64,000 bases of DNA. It comes from an uncultured Eubacterium sp. (GTDB lineage: Bacteria > Bacillota > Clostridia > Oscillospirales > Acutalibacteraceae). The number at the start of each line of letters is the position of its first letter. Position 1 is the first letter of the stretch. Position numbers and translations under genes: made by a program. The notes under the pieces were generated by a model, which was not told where the DNA came from, made no database searches, and saw only the letters and a program-made list of their open reading frames with translations. Below are positions 50,893 through 59,959 of the stretch, in pieces. The DNA lies in NCBI RefSeq assembly GCF_934561735.1, contig NZ_CAKTGT010000003.1, positions 62,001 through 126,000 on the forward strand, in the 5' to 3' direction.

Positions 50893-51567
50893 ATGAGAAT
50901 GCGACACAAAAAAAATCTTGAAGAGCGACTTGAAAAAGTACAGGATTATCTTATAACTCTCAGAAACGACAGTTTGAACTTCAACGATGTACAAAACGAA
51001 AAACATTTGCTTGACTTGAAAGAACTTTTCGGCAACGACAACCCAGTATATCTTGAAGTCGGCTGCGGTATGGGCACATTCGGCGTTACATACGCAAAGC
51101 AAAACCCAAACATCAATCTTATCTGCGTTGAAAAAGTAAGGGATGTCATTTGCACGGCTTGTGAAAAAGCGAAAGCAGAAGGGCTTACAAACATCAAATT
51201 TTTAGACTGTGCGGCGGAATACCTTCCGTCTTACCTGCCGGCACACAGCATAGGTCTTATATTCCTAAACTTCTCGTGCCCTTATCCAAAAAAGAGCCAC
51301 GCCTGCCACAGACTGACGGCAGACAGATTTTTGGGCATATACAAGGAACTTATGACCGACGATGCGGCAATTTTTCAAAAAACCGACAATATGCACTTCT
51401 TTGAATTTTCGCTTGAAAGCTTCAGCAAAAACGGATTTGAGCTGTCAAACATCAGTTTGGATTTGCACAACAGCGATTTTGAGGGCAATATTGTAACGGA
51501 ATACGAAGCAAGATTTTCATCACAAGGCTTCCCTATTTACAGAGTTGAAGCAAGACTAAAAAAATAA
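50893..51567 (+). CDS. trmB: tRNA (guanine-46-N7)-methyltransferase
   Basis: 224 residues. The S-adenosylmethionine site VYLEVGCGMGTFGVTYAKQN (52-71) and VEKVRD are typical TrmB. The motif usually read as NFSDPWPK-x-R-H-x-K-R-R-L appears as NFSCPYPKKSHACHRLT: Asp to Cys, Trp to Tyr and the basic run reduced. This may be a lineage variant or altered activity. The C-terminal TEYEARFSSQGFPIYRVEAR is normal. Confidence 0.85.
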   Translation: MRMRHKKNLEERLEKVQDYLITLRNDSLNFNDVQNEKHLLDLKELFGNDNPVYLEVGCGMGTFGVTYAKQNPNINLICVEKVRDVICTACEKAKAEGLTNIKFLDCAAEYLPSYLPAHSIGLIFLNFSCPYPKKSHACHRLTADRFLGIYKELMTDDAAIFQKTDNMHFFEFSLESFSKNGFELSNISLDLHNSDFEGNIVTEYEARFSSQGFPIYRVEARLKK

Positions 51568-51583
51568 ACGAGATGATGTTATA

Positions 51584-53770
51584 ATGTTTGGCGGACTGAA
51601 AAAAGCAAGGCTCAAAACCTTGCCAAATGACATAATAAGCGGCATAATCATTGCACTTGTGTCTATTCCTATATCAATGGGATATGCACAAATTGCGGGA
51701 CTGCCGCCAATATATGGACTATATGGCTCAATACTGCCGGTGATAATATTTGCGTTGTTTTCGTCATCGCCGCAATTTATATTCGGTGTTGATGCGGCAC
51801 CTGCGGCATTGGTAGGCGGAGTGCTTGCAACTCTCGGCATATCGGCAGGCAGCGAAGATGCACAAAAAGTTGTACCGCTTCTTGCATTTTATACGGGCGT
51901 ATGGCTGTTTCTGTTTTACATATTCAAAGCAGGACGGCTGACCGAATATGTATCCACTCCTGTTATGGGCGGATTTATCAGCGGAATTTGCACAACAATC
52001 ATACTTATGCAGATACCAAAACTTTTCGGCGGCGTATCCGGCACGGGTGAAATCCACGAGCTTGCTGTTCACATAGTTAAACAGTCCAAGCTCAATTTCA
52101 GCTTGCCGTCGCTTATACTCGGACTTACAACGCTTGCTTTGATTTTGATATGCAAAAAATTCGCACCTAAGTTTCCTATGCCGGTGCTCATCATGATTGC
52201 GGCAGGTGTACTTCAGCACTTCTTTAACTACTGCACACCGTTTGAAATCAGCACTCTGCCCAAGGTTACAAACAGCCTTGATAACTTCAGCCTGCTTGAT
52301 TTTTCGGCTGTCAGTCCGATAAAAGGCATGGGGCTGTCGCTCACAATAGCCGTTGTTATTATGGCAGAAACCCTGCTGTCGGAAAACAATTTTGCAATAA
52401 GAAACGATTACAAAATCAACGACAACAACGAGGTGCTCACATTTGCACTGTGCAACATTTCGGCTTCGGCAGTCGGCTGTTGCCCTGTTAACGGCAGTGT
52501 TTCAAGGAGTTCAATGAACAACCAATTCGGCGGCAAAAGTCAGGTAACATCAATTACCGCCGCCGTTATTATGCTTGCTATCGTAACATTTTGCACAGGA
52601 TTTATTCAGTATTTGCCCGTGCCCGTATTGACGGCAATCGTTATATCGGCTTTGCTGGGTGCAATAGAATTTGACCTTGCCAAAAAATTGCGTAAAATCA
52701 ACAAAAAAGAATTTTTCATCTTCCTTGCCGCATTTTTCGGAGTGCTGATTTTCGGCACAATCTACGGCGTTATCATCGGTGTTATTCTTTCTTTTGTAAA
52801 TGTTGTAATTCGTGAAAGCAATCCGCCACGCTCATTTTTGGGAGTTGTACCGAACAGAGGCGGCTTCTTTGATTTGAACACGAATGAAAATGCAAGACCG
52901 ATTAAAAATGTTGTTATATACCGCTTCAGGGCAAATCTGTTTTTTGCAAATGTTAAAGAATTCAGAGAAGATATTGAAAATGCCGTAAAGCCCGACACCA
53001 AATGCATAATAGTTGATGCGAGCAGTATCGGAAGCATTGACACAACGGGTGCGGCAACACTTGAGGGAATATATACAAAGCTAAAGCAAAACGGAATTCG
53101 TTTTTACTTAACGGAGCATTCGCACGCTCTCAATGACGAACTCAGACAGCTTGACTTGGGCCACATAATAGAAGAGGGCGGAGTAAGGCGAACAATATCG
53201 GCGGCACTTCGTGCACAGGGTATTCAAAAGCCGTATGAACTTGAACTCGGCGAAAACGACAGCGAAACGACCGTTGCTCCGAACTTTAAAGAGCAGTTAC
53301 TGCACGAATTTGAATGGGCTTTCGGCGACTCGGCTGAGGAACGAATCGAAGCCTACACCGAGGATATTCTCAAAAATGCAAGAAATGCAAACCTTGATGA
53401 AAAAAGCCTGCTTGAACTAACAGACCTATGGTCCGGACTCGGCTCGTTTGATGAAGACATTCTTCTTGAATCGCTTGAATTACATTTAAGTGAACTTTCA
53501 AAATCAACAGGAATCAACGAAGACAAACTTGCAAAACAAATTGAAGAGCGTCGAGAAACTCTGTACCAATATGTAAAGAAAGAGGACGAGGAAGCGTTCA
53601 AAAACTTCCGCGACCGCCGTCATGAACATATGCACCTGCTTCGTGACAGACAGCCCGAACTTTACCGCAAACTCCACGATTACCACGAAGAAATCGTTGA
53701 AAAGAGAAAAGAACACCTTGACGAACTTGCTGAAAAGCACAAAGAACGCCAAAGAAAAGATAATCAATAA
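51584..53770 (+). CDS. SulP-family anion transporter with STAS domain and long charged tail
   Basis: 728 residues. The SulP core (about 1-410) begins LPNDIISGIIIALVSIPISM, with AQIAGLPPIYGLYGSILPVI and the AVIMAETLLSEN region. The STAS domain (about 440-550) has IIVDASSIGSIDTTGAATLE. After it comes a tail of about 170 residues, very rich in Glu, Lys and Arg, with a likely coiled coil (RRHEHMHLLRDRQPELYRKL, HYHEEIVEKRKEHLDE-like). Substrates in the family include sulfate, bicarbonate and dicarboxylates. The tail is unusual. Confidence 0.87.
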   Translation: MFGGLKKARLKTLPNDIISGIIIALVSIPISMGYAQIAGLPPIYGLYGSILPVIIFALFSSSPQFIFGVDAAPAALVGGVLATLGISAGSEDAQKVVPLLAFYTGVWLFLFYIFKAGRLTEYVSTPVMGGFISGICTTIILMQIPKLFGGVSGTGEIHELAVHIVKQSKLNFSLPSLILGLTTLALILICKKFAPKFPMPVLIMIAAGVLQHFFNYCTPFEISTLPKVTNSLDNFSLLDFSAVSPIKGMGLSLTIAVVIMAETLLSENNFAIRNDYKINDNNEVLTFALCNISASAVGCCPVNGSVSRSSMNNQFGGKSQVTSITAAVIMLAIVTFCTGFIQYLPVPVLTAIVISALLGAIEFDLAKKLRKINKKEFFIFLAAFFGVLIFGTIYGVIIGVILSFVNVVIRESNPPRSFLGVVPNRGGFFDLNTNENARPIKNVVIYRFRANLFFANVKEFREDIENAVKPDTKCIIVDASSIGSIDTTGAATLEGIYTKLKQNGIRFYLTEHSHALNDELRQLDLGHIIEEGGVRRTISAALRAQGIQKPYELELGENDSETTVAPNFKEQLLHEFEWAFGDSAEERIEAYTEDILKNARNANLDEKSLLELTDLWSGLGSFDEDILLESLELHLSELSKSTGINEDKLAKQIEERRETLYQYVKKEDEEAFKNFRDRRHEHMHLLRDRQPELYRKLHDYHEEIVEKRKEHLDELAEKHKERQRKDNQ

Positions 53771-53775
53771 CATTA

Positions 53776-53810
53776 AAAGCACCCTGAACTTAAATTGTTC
53801 AAGGTGCTTT
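53776..53810. terminator. Bidirectional terminator
   Basis: AAAGCACCCTGAAC and GTTCAAGGTGCTTT arms with a 7-nt loop. It serves the SulP gene (plus) and serA (minus), which converge here. Confidence 0.82.
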
Positions 53811-53826
53811 ATAAATTATACAATAA

Positions 53827-54987
53827 TTACTTTATTACACGAACACGGATAACGCCGTCAAGATTTTCAATATCCTTTGCCACAGCATCGGAAACTTCGC
53901 TGTCGCAATCGATAATCGAGTAAGCAATTTCGCCCCTGCTCTTATCCTCAAACGATGCAATGTTTACGCCGTCCTTTGAAATTGTGTCGGTGATCGTTGC
54001 AATCATATTCGGCTGATTCTTATGAATAACGGTTACACGGGCAACTCCGCCTCTTGCCATAAATACGGCAGGCATATTAACGGAATTCTTGATGTTGCCG
54101 TCCTTAAGATAATCAATAAGTTCCTGTGCACCCATAGCGGCACAGTTTTCTTCACTTTCGGGAGTTGATGCACCGAGGTGAGGAATGGCAATTACTCCGT
54201 CAACACCGATAAGTTTTGCATCAGGAAAATCTGTAACATAGCAAGCCATCTTGCCCTCATCGAGAGCCTCGATAACAGCGTCGCTGTCTGCAAGGTCGCC
54301 ACGGGCAAAGTTCATAATACGAACGGTGTCTTTCATCTTTTCGATTGACTCACGGTTAATCATATGCTTTGTGTCCGGTGTAAGCGGAACATGAACCGTG
54401 ATATAATCGGCAACAGGGAAAATCTCGTCCAAATTATTATTAACAGTAATTCCCTTTTTGAGAACAGCGTCCTCAGGCAAATACGGGTCGTAACCGATAA
54501 CATCCATACCAAGGTCAACCGCAACCTCGGCAACAAGTCTGCCGATAGCACCGAGTCCGATAACGCCGAGGGTTTTGCCCTTGAGTTCCGGACCTGCAAA
54601 TGCAGACTTACCCTTTTCTACGGTTTTGCCTACATTGTCGCCTTCATCTTTGATTGTTTTGCACCAATCAATAGCCTTTGTTACCTTTCTTGATGACAAA
54701 AGCATACCCAAAACAACAAGTTCCTTAACTGCGTTTGCATTTGCACCCGGTGTATTGAAAACAACTATGCCCTGATTTGCACAATCCGCAACAGGAATGT
54801 TGTTTGTGCCTGCACCGGCTCTTGCGATTGCAAGGAGTGACTTTGGCATTTCCATATCGTGCATTGATGCCGAACGCACCATAATTGCATCTGGATTTTC
54901 CATATCGTCGGCATATGCAAATTCTTTTGTATCAAACTTTGCAAGACCGACATTTGAAATCTTATTTAACAATTTAATATTATACAT
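53827..54987 (-). CDS. serA: D-3-phosphoglycerate dehydrogenase
   Basis: 386 residues. NAD site GKTLGVIGLGAIGRLVAEVA, Arg-Glu-His triad in NFARGDLADSDAV (Arg), TPDTKHMIN region and PHLGASTPESEENC (His). A C-terminal ACT domain (about 315-386) may bind serine. It makes phosphohydroxypyruvate for serine synthesis. It follows serC by 16 nt. Confidence 0.95.
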   Translation of the reverse strand: MYNIKLLNKISNVGLAKFDTKEFAYADDMENPDAIMVRSASMHDMEMPKSLLAIARAGAGTNNIPVADCANQGIVVFNTPGANANAVKELVVLGMLLSSRKVTKAIDWCKTIKDEGDNVGKTVEKGKSAFAGPELKGKTLGVIGLGAIGRLVAEVAVDLGMDVIGYDPYLPEDAVLKKGITVNNNLDEIFPVADYITVHVPLTPDTKHMINRESIEKMKDTVRIMNFARGDLADSDAVIEALDEGKMACYVTDFPDAKLIGVDGVIAIPHLGASTPESEENCAAMGAQELIDYLKDGNIKNSVNMPAVFMARGGVARVTVIHKNQPNMIATITDTISKDGVNIASFEDKSRGEIAYSIIDCDSEVSDAVAKDIENLDGVIRVRVIK

Positions 54988-55003
54988 ATTATATATACCT
55001 CAA

Positions 55004-56089
55004 TTACATATTCTCTTTTTCAAATTCAGCCATAAATTCTACAAGCTTTTCTACGCCCTCAATCGGCATTGCATTGTAGATGGAAGCTCTCATACCGCCA
55101 ACGGTTCTGTGACCTTTAAGGTTTACAAAGCCTGCTTCTGTTGCTTCCTTGATAAACTTAGCGTTAAGCTCATCGCTGTCGGTTACAAACGGAACGTTCA
55201 TAAGGCTTCTGTCCTCAGGAACAACTGTACCGTGGAACATCTTTGAATTGTCAAGGAAGTTGTAAAGAATAGCGGCTTTCTTTTCATTATGAGCTTTCAT
55301 AGCTTCAAGTGAGCCGAATTCTTCCTTAATCCAATCAAGTACAAGCTTGCAAATGTAAATTGTCCAGCATGGAGGAGTGTTGTAAAGTGAATCTGCGTCT
55401 GCCTGAACCTTGTAGTCCATCATAACAGGGCAAATATCTCTTGCGTTGCCGAGCAAATCCTCACGAACGATAACAACAACCAAACCGGCAGGAGCAACAT
55501 TCTTTTGAGCACCGAAGTATACAACGCCGAATTTGCTGATGTCGAGCGGCTCGGAAAGAGCACATGACGAAACATCTGCAATAAGCACCTTATCACCAAC
55601 CGGAGGCAATTCCTTATATACAGTACCGTAAATTGTATTGTTCATACAAATATATACATAGTCTGCATCATCTCTGAAATCTTCAGGCTTTGTCTTTGGA
55701 ATATATGTAAAAGTCTTATCGGCTGAAGAAGCGGCGGCAACAACATCGCCGTACTTTTGAGCCTCCTGAAAAGCCTTTTTAGCCCATTGACCTGTAATGA
55801 TGTAATCTGCCTTGCCCGAACCGTTCATAAAATTGAGCGGAATGGCAGAGAACTGTGCAGAAGCACCGCCCTGCAAGAACAATACCTTGTAGTTATCCGG
55901 AACTTTGTAAAGTTCTCTCATAAGCTTTTCTGCTTCTTTAATAATATCGTCGAACCATTTTGAACGGTGGCTCATTTCCATAACGGACTGACCGCTTCCG
56001 TGATAATCCATAATTTCTGCGCCTGCTTTTTGCAAAACGCTTTCCGGAAGAGTTGAAGGTCCGGCACTGAAGTTATATACTCTTGACAT
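55004..56089 (-). CDS. serC: Phosphoserine aminotransferase
   Basis: 361 residues, MSRVYNFSAGPSTLPESVLQ at the start and the PLP lysine in VVYFGAQKNVAPAGLVVVIV. Class V aminotransferase fold; it converts phosphohydroxypyruvate to phosphoserine. First gene of serC-serA. No serB is nearby. Confidence 0.96.
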   Translation of the reverse strand: MSRVYNFSAGPSTLPESVLQKAGAEIMDYHGSGQSVMEMSHRSKWFDDIIKEAEKLMRELYKVPDNYKVLFLQGGASAQFSAIPLNFMNGSGKADYIITGQWAKKAFQEAQKYGDVVAAASSADKTFTYIPKTKPEDFRDDADYVYICMNNTIYGTVYKELPPVGDKVLIADVSSCALSEPLDISKFGVVYFGAQKNVAPAGLVVVIVREDLLGNARDICPVMMDYKVQADADSLYNTPPCWTIYICKLVLDWIKEEFGSLEAMKAHNEKKAAILYNFLDNSKMFHGTVVPEDRSLMNVPFVTDSDELNAKFIKEATEAGFVNLKGHRTVGGMRASIYNAMPIEGVEKLVEFMAEFEKENM

Positions 56090-56155
56090 TTTTGTTTACC
56101 TCTCTTATAAATGTAATAGTAAAATCAACTGCTGATTTAACAGCGTCTGTATTAC

Positions 56156-56183
56156 ATTATATAGATATTTAACTTTTTGTCAA
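56156..56183 (-). promoter_or_regulatory. Sigma-A promoter of serC-serA
   Basis: On the minus strand TTGACA (56178-56183) and TATAAT (56156-56161) are 16 nt apart, about 65 nt before serC. Confidence 0.85.
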
Positions 56184-56303
56184 TGTTTATCTGCAAACTT
56201 TGTCATTTTTCACAATACATTGTGATTTTTTTATCAATATCGTGTCAAAATTATAACAATTACCGCAATTTGTCACAATTTAAAAATAAATTTTAAAAAA
56301 GTG

Positions 56304-56332
56304 TTGACAAGAGAACGCAAATTGTGTATAGT
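56304..56332 (+). promoter_or_regulatory. Sigma-A promoter of perR-rubrerythrin
   Basis: TTGACA (56304-56309) and TATAGT (56327-56332) are 17 nt apart. The PerR box begins 4 nt after the -10 box. Confidence 0.85.
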
Positions 56333-56335
56333 TAG

Positions 56336-56352
56336 ATTGTAATCATTACAAT
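56336..56352 (+). promoter_or_regulatory. PerR box
   Basis: ATTGTAATCATTACAAT is a perfect palindrome around one C, close to the PerR consensus TTATAATNATTATAA. It covers the expected start of transcription, so PerR should repress its own gene and the rubrerythrin. Confidence 0.85.
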
Positions 56353-56365
56353 GTAGGTGACAGAG

Positions 56366-56770
56366 ATGACTGAAGCGGAAATTCAAAAGGTATTCAAAAG
56401 TCATTCTTACAGAGCCACCCCACAGCGAATTGCGATATACAAATATCTGTGTGAGCATCCCACTCATCCCGATGTTGAAGAAGTGTACCGATTTATGCTG
56501 ACGGACAACCCTAACACATCAAGAACTACAATATACAATGTATTGCAGTCACTTGAAAAAGAGGGATTGATTTTGGCAATTAAGATTGACAGCGATCGTA
56601 TTCATTACGATGCAGACACAAAATTGCACGGCCACTTTAAGTGTGACGGATGCAACAAAATCTTTGATTTTTTGATTGACGACATCAAATGCACAGGCAT
56701 TGATGATTTTGAAACCAAAACAAAAGATGTATATTTCAGCGGCTTATGCCCCGAATGTAAACAAAAATAA
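56366..56770 (+). CDS. perR: Peroxide-sensing Fur-family repressor PerR
   Basis: 134 residues from ATG 56366, with AGGTG 6 nt upstream; an in-frame GTG at 56357 has no site. Winged helix (SYRATPQRIAIYKYLCEHPT, NPNTSRTTIYNVLQSLEKEG), metal-binding HGHFKCDGCNKIFDF and structural zinc end GLCPECKQK. The PerR box and rubrerythrin context favour PerR over Fur or Zur. In C. acetobutylicum PerR controls reverse rubrerythrin. Confidence 0.88.
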   Translation: MTEAEIQKVFKSHSYRATPQRIAIYKYLCEHPTHPDVEEVYRFMLTDNPNTSRTTIYNVLQSLEKEGLILAIKIDSDRIHYDADTKLHGHFKCDGCNKIFDFLIDDIKCTGIDDFETKTKDVYFSGLCPECKQK

Positions 56771-56796
56771 TTTTTTAAAATAAAGGAGTATTTGAA

Positions 56797-57336
56797 ATGA
56801 ACAAAAAGTATTATTGCCCTGTATGCGGCTACGAAAGCGACGAACCTATTGACATCTGCCCTCTCTGCGGTGCTAAAATGGCTGTAAGAGAAGAAGGTGC
56901 AAGCAACGACTGGGCAGCAGAACACAAGGTTGGCATCATTGACGGTGTTGACGAAGAAATCGTAAAGGGTCTTCGTGATAACTTCAACGGCGAATGTTCA
57001 GAAGTTGGTATGTATCTTGCAATGGCAAGAGTTGCACACCGTGAAGGTTATCCTGAAATCGGTCTTTATTGGGAAAAGGCTGCTTATGAAGAAGCAGAGC
57101 ACGCAGCAAAGTTTGCAGAAATGCTCGGCGAAGTTGTAACAGACTCAACAAAGAAAAACCTTGAGATGAGAGTTGCCGCTGAAAGAGGTGCAACAGAAGG
57201 TAAGACTCAACTCGCTCTTCTTGCAAAGAAAGCAAACCTTGACGCTATCCACGACACAGTTCATGAGATGGCTCGTGATGAGGCTCGTCACGGCAAGGCA
57301 TTTGAAGGTCTCCTCAAGAGATACTTCGGTGAATAA
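56797..57336 (+). CDS. Reverse rubrerythrin
   Basis: 179 residues. The rubredoxin-like Fe(Cys)4 domain is first (Cys7, Cys10, Cys21, Cys24), and the ferritin-like di-iron domain follows, with NGECSEVGMYLAMARVA, YEEAEHAAKFAEML and DEARHGKAF holding the ligands. This order is the reverse of classic rubrerythrin. It reduces hydrogen peroxide and oxygen using NADH-linked reductase. It follows perR by 26 nt, with AAAGGAG upstream. Confidence 0.95.
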   Translation: MNKKYYCPVCGYESDEPIDICPLCGAKMAVREEGASNDWAAEHKVGIIDGVDEEIVKGLRDNFNGECSEVGMYLAMARVAHREGYPEIGLYWEKAAYEEAEHAAKFAEMLGEVVTDSTKKNLEMRVAAERGATEGKTQLALLAKKANLDAIHDTVHEMARDEARHGKAFEGLLKRYFGE

Positions 57337-57356
57337 TAAAATCGAATAATACAACA

Positions 57357-57396
57357 AACGGTTGATTCACTTTTTTGTGAACCAACCGTTATTTTT
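57357..57396. terminator. Terminator after reverse rubrerythrin
   Basis: AACGGTTGATTCAC and GTGAACCAACCGTT arms (one mismatch) around TTTTTT, followed by ATTTTTATTTG on the plus strand. The end touches the stop codon of the convergent DUF2339 gene. Confidence 0.8.
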
Positions 57397-59959
57397 ATTT
57401 GTTAATATTTTCAACTTCGCTTCCTGCCTTTTTACTGAAGCGTTGATAGAAATACGAAATCAAAATAAGTATTGCACCGAAAGCGAAATATGATGCTATT
57501 TTCCATCCCGAATCAAGGTGCGAAGTGTCAACAAAGCACAACTTTGCAAATGCACAAAGTATGAGCACCAAGCCGCCGGAACGAACAACGGTATATCTGC
57601 GTTTAAATCCGACAAACAACATAATGCACGATGCCGCAATGTACAGTGCACTGATAATAACATTTGAGAATTTAACCTCAAACTGCCCCATTGCAATTGC
57701 GGTAATCAACATAAGCGATGACAGTGAAATTGCCATTGTAAACAACCAAGCTGGTGCGGCAAAGCGATTGATAATATCCAAAACCGCACTTGCCAAGAAC
57801 AAAATTACGCCTATATTAACAGCAAAAAGGAGCACAACATTAATCACCATGAGGGCATTATGTTCAACAATCTCACCGAAATACGAAAATATCTCATTAT
57901 ACTTGTTATGTATATCCATACCGACAAAGGTTGTAAGGAACACGCCAAACGAAACCAAATCACTCACAAGCATTGAAGCCCTGTTTTTAAACAAGCCGTG
58001 ACGGATAATTATACTGAACACAAGAAGTGACGCAATCACAACCGCATAATCGTTAAATACGCTGTTTACCTTAACCGACGGTCCGCTCATCACATTGTCG
58101 TACAAATATTTTACCAAACCTACGGACGAATAGGCGGAAACAATTTCCACGGCGGTATATATAACGGTTTTGTAACTTCTTTGTTCAACCTGAACAAAGC
58201 CACGAACCGTATATATCCAAAATGCACAAACAATCACGGCAAAACTTACTGCGGCAAGTTCTTTTGACATTTCTGACGAACCGAAAATTCTTGCGGCAAC
58301 AGACATTATCATACAACCAAGCCCTGCATATTCGATAACATCGATTTTCTTTTGAATACCGATAAGAGCAATAATGATGCCCTCAGCCGCCCAACCGATG
58401 CTTGCATATTCCGCACCGAATATAAACGGAACAATAAACATTGAAAAAGCCAAACCGCTGATTGAAGTTATTGCGGTTGCAACGGCAGAACTTTCTCTTT
58501 TTTCCTTAACGGCAAACGCCGACAAAAAGGCATAAATAAGTGTAAATACAAGGAATACGAAGCCGACGGTTCTGTCCGCCTTTGTGCTGTTTGAAATCAA
58601 ATTATGCACGGTAACACTTACCGAAACAGCACCGCTGACTGTATTAAGTCCGAGAAGCACGCCGTCTTTAACAAGGAACGGCTTGCCTTTGACGATTTTT
58701 GCACCCGGCATCATCAAATAAATCACAAAAGACACAACGGCAAACGCAACCGCAAGCGGCAAAGCATAACCGTAACCCGTAAGGTTGCGAAGCGAATATG
58801 CACATTTTGCAATACCGCCGATTGCAATCAAATGGAGTCCGTAACCTATAAACTGTGCAACATACCATTTTTTATTGTAGGTCATTGCAAACAATATAAT
58901 TGCCAAAAGGCAAAAATACACGCTTGATACAGGCAAAAATGTTACATCTGCGGCGGCTTTGCCAAACCCCATCATATAAATCGCAACAACGGGCAAATAT
59001 CCACCGACTGCACCGAAAGCACAGACAACCTGACTTTTAACCTGATTTGAAAGAATAACCGCTGCCGCAGTAATCAGCACACATATTATAAATGTTACCT
59101 TTGCATTGTAAAGCTCAAATGCAAAAAAACACGTTGCCGCCGCGGCATATAATGTTGCAACACCGCCGCTGATGAGCGTTGTGGAAAAAACGGTTTTTTC
59201 TTTTTTATAAAACAATTCGCCGACAGCAACCAGAACTATTCCGAGCAGGTAAATAAGTCCGCCTTTGAAAACATCCGACATATGCACATAAGCAAATCTG
59301 CCAAGCATAATTATACCTATTATAAATAACAGGATACCGGCTTTGCCGAGGACATTGAGGCCGATAAAACTTTCAATGCTTCGCTGTTTTGTTGCCGCCT
59401 GTTTTTCGGCTTCCGTAAGCGGAGCATTTTTATACGATTCACCGACTGCAAAATTTGTTTGCACGGCATTGTTAAATTCTGTGTTTTTGTATTCCTCAAG
59501 CCTTGCACGGCGAGCCTGTGTTTCTGCCCTGAGTGCTTTTAGATTTGCAAGAATATCATCAAACTGCGAACTGCCGTAACCCTCAATCACCTTTACGGTA
59601 TCATCAATACTTTTAATACAATTACGCTCATAATCATCAAGCACACTGCCTATACCCAACTCTTTTTTGTAATACACTTTTTCAATACGATTTTGAACCG
59701 AAGAAAACGCAGACAGTTTTTCATCTGCCGCCTTGCTGAAAAGTGCCGCCTTTGTATTGTCAAGCGACTTCTTAAGGCTGTCGTTTTCAGCTTTCAAATT
59801 GCTTTCGGATTTTGCAAGTATATCTATTTTACTTTTAAGTTCTTCATTTTCACGATACACATCATCGGCAGAGATTGAGCGAGCCTCCGCCTTTACCGAA
59901 TCGAGTATTGCCTGCTGGTCGTCAATGAGTTTGTTAAGTTTATCAATCTTTGATGACAT
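57395..59959 (-). CDS. DUF2339 multi-pass membrane protein
   Basis: 854 residues. The first ~180 are a charged helical coiled-coil region (VKAEARSISADDVYRENEEL). Then about 20 or more membrane segments follow, starting at FIGLNVLGKAGILLFIIGII, the typical opening of DUF2339. The family is of unknown function. Its start lies inside the end of the XRE gene upstream (17-nt overlap), with GGAGCTGAAG as ribosome site, so the two are co-translated. Confidence 0.85.
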   Translation of the reverse strand: MSSKIDKLNKLIDDQQAILDSVKAEARSISADDVYRENEELKSKIDILAKSESNLKAENDSLKKSLDNTKAALFSKAADEKLSAFSSVQNRIEKVYYKKELGIGSVLDDYERNCIKSIDDTVKVIEGYGSSQFDDILANLKALRAETQARRARLEEYKNTEFNNAVQTNFAVGESYKNAPLTEAEKQAATKQRSIESFIGLNVLGKAGILLFIIGIIMLGRFAYVHMSDVFKGGLIYLLGIVLVAVGELFYKKEKTVFSTTLISGGVATLYAAAATCFFAFELYNAKVTFIICVLITAAAVILSNQVKSQVVCAFGAVGGYLPVVAIYMMGFGKAAADVTFLPVSSVYFCLLAIILFAMTYNKKWYVAQFIGYGLHLIAIGGIAKCAYSLRNLTGYGYALPLAVAFAVVSFVIYLMMPGAKIVKGKPFLVKDGVLLGLNTVSGAVSVSVTVHNLISNSTKADRTVGFVFLVFTLIYAFLSAFAVKEKRESSAVATAITSISGLAFSMFIVPFIFGAEYASIGWAAEGIIIALIGIQKKIDVIEYAGLGCMIMSVAARIFGSSEMSKELAAVSFAVIVCAFWIYTVRGFVQVEQRSYKTVIYTAVEIVSAYSSVGLVKYLYDNVMSGPSVKVNSVFNDYAVVIASLLVFSIIIRHGLFKNRASMLVSDLVSFGVFLTTFVGMDIHNKYNEIFSYFGEIVEHNALMVINVVLLFAVNIGVILFLASAVLDIINRFAAPAWLFTMAISLSSLMLITAIAMGQFEVKFSNVIISALYIAASCIMLFVGFKRRYTVVRSGGLVLILCAFAKLCFVDTSHLDSGWKIASYFAFGAILILISYFYQRFSKKAGSEVENINK

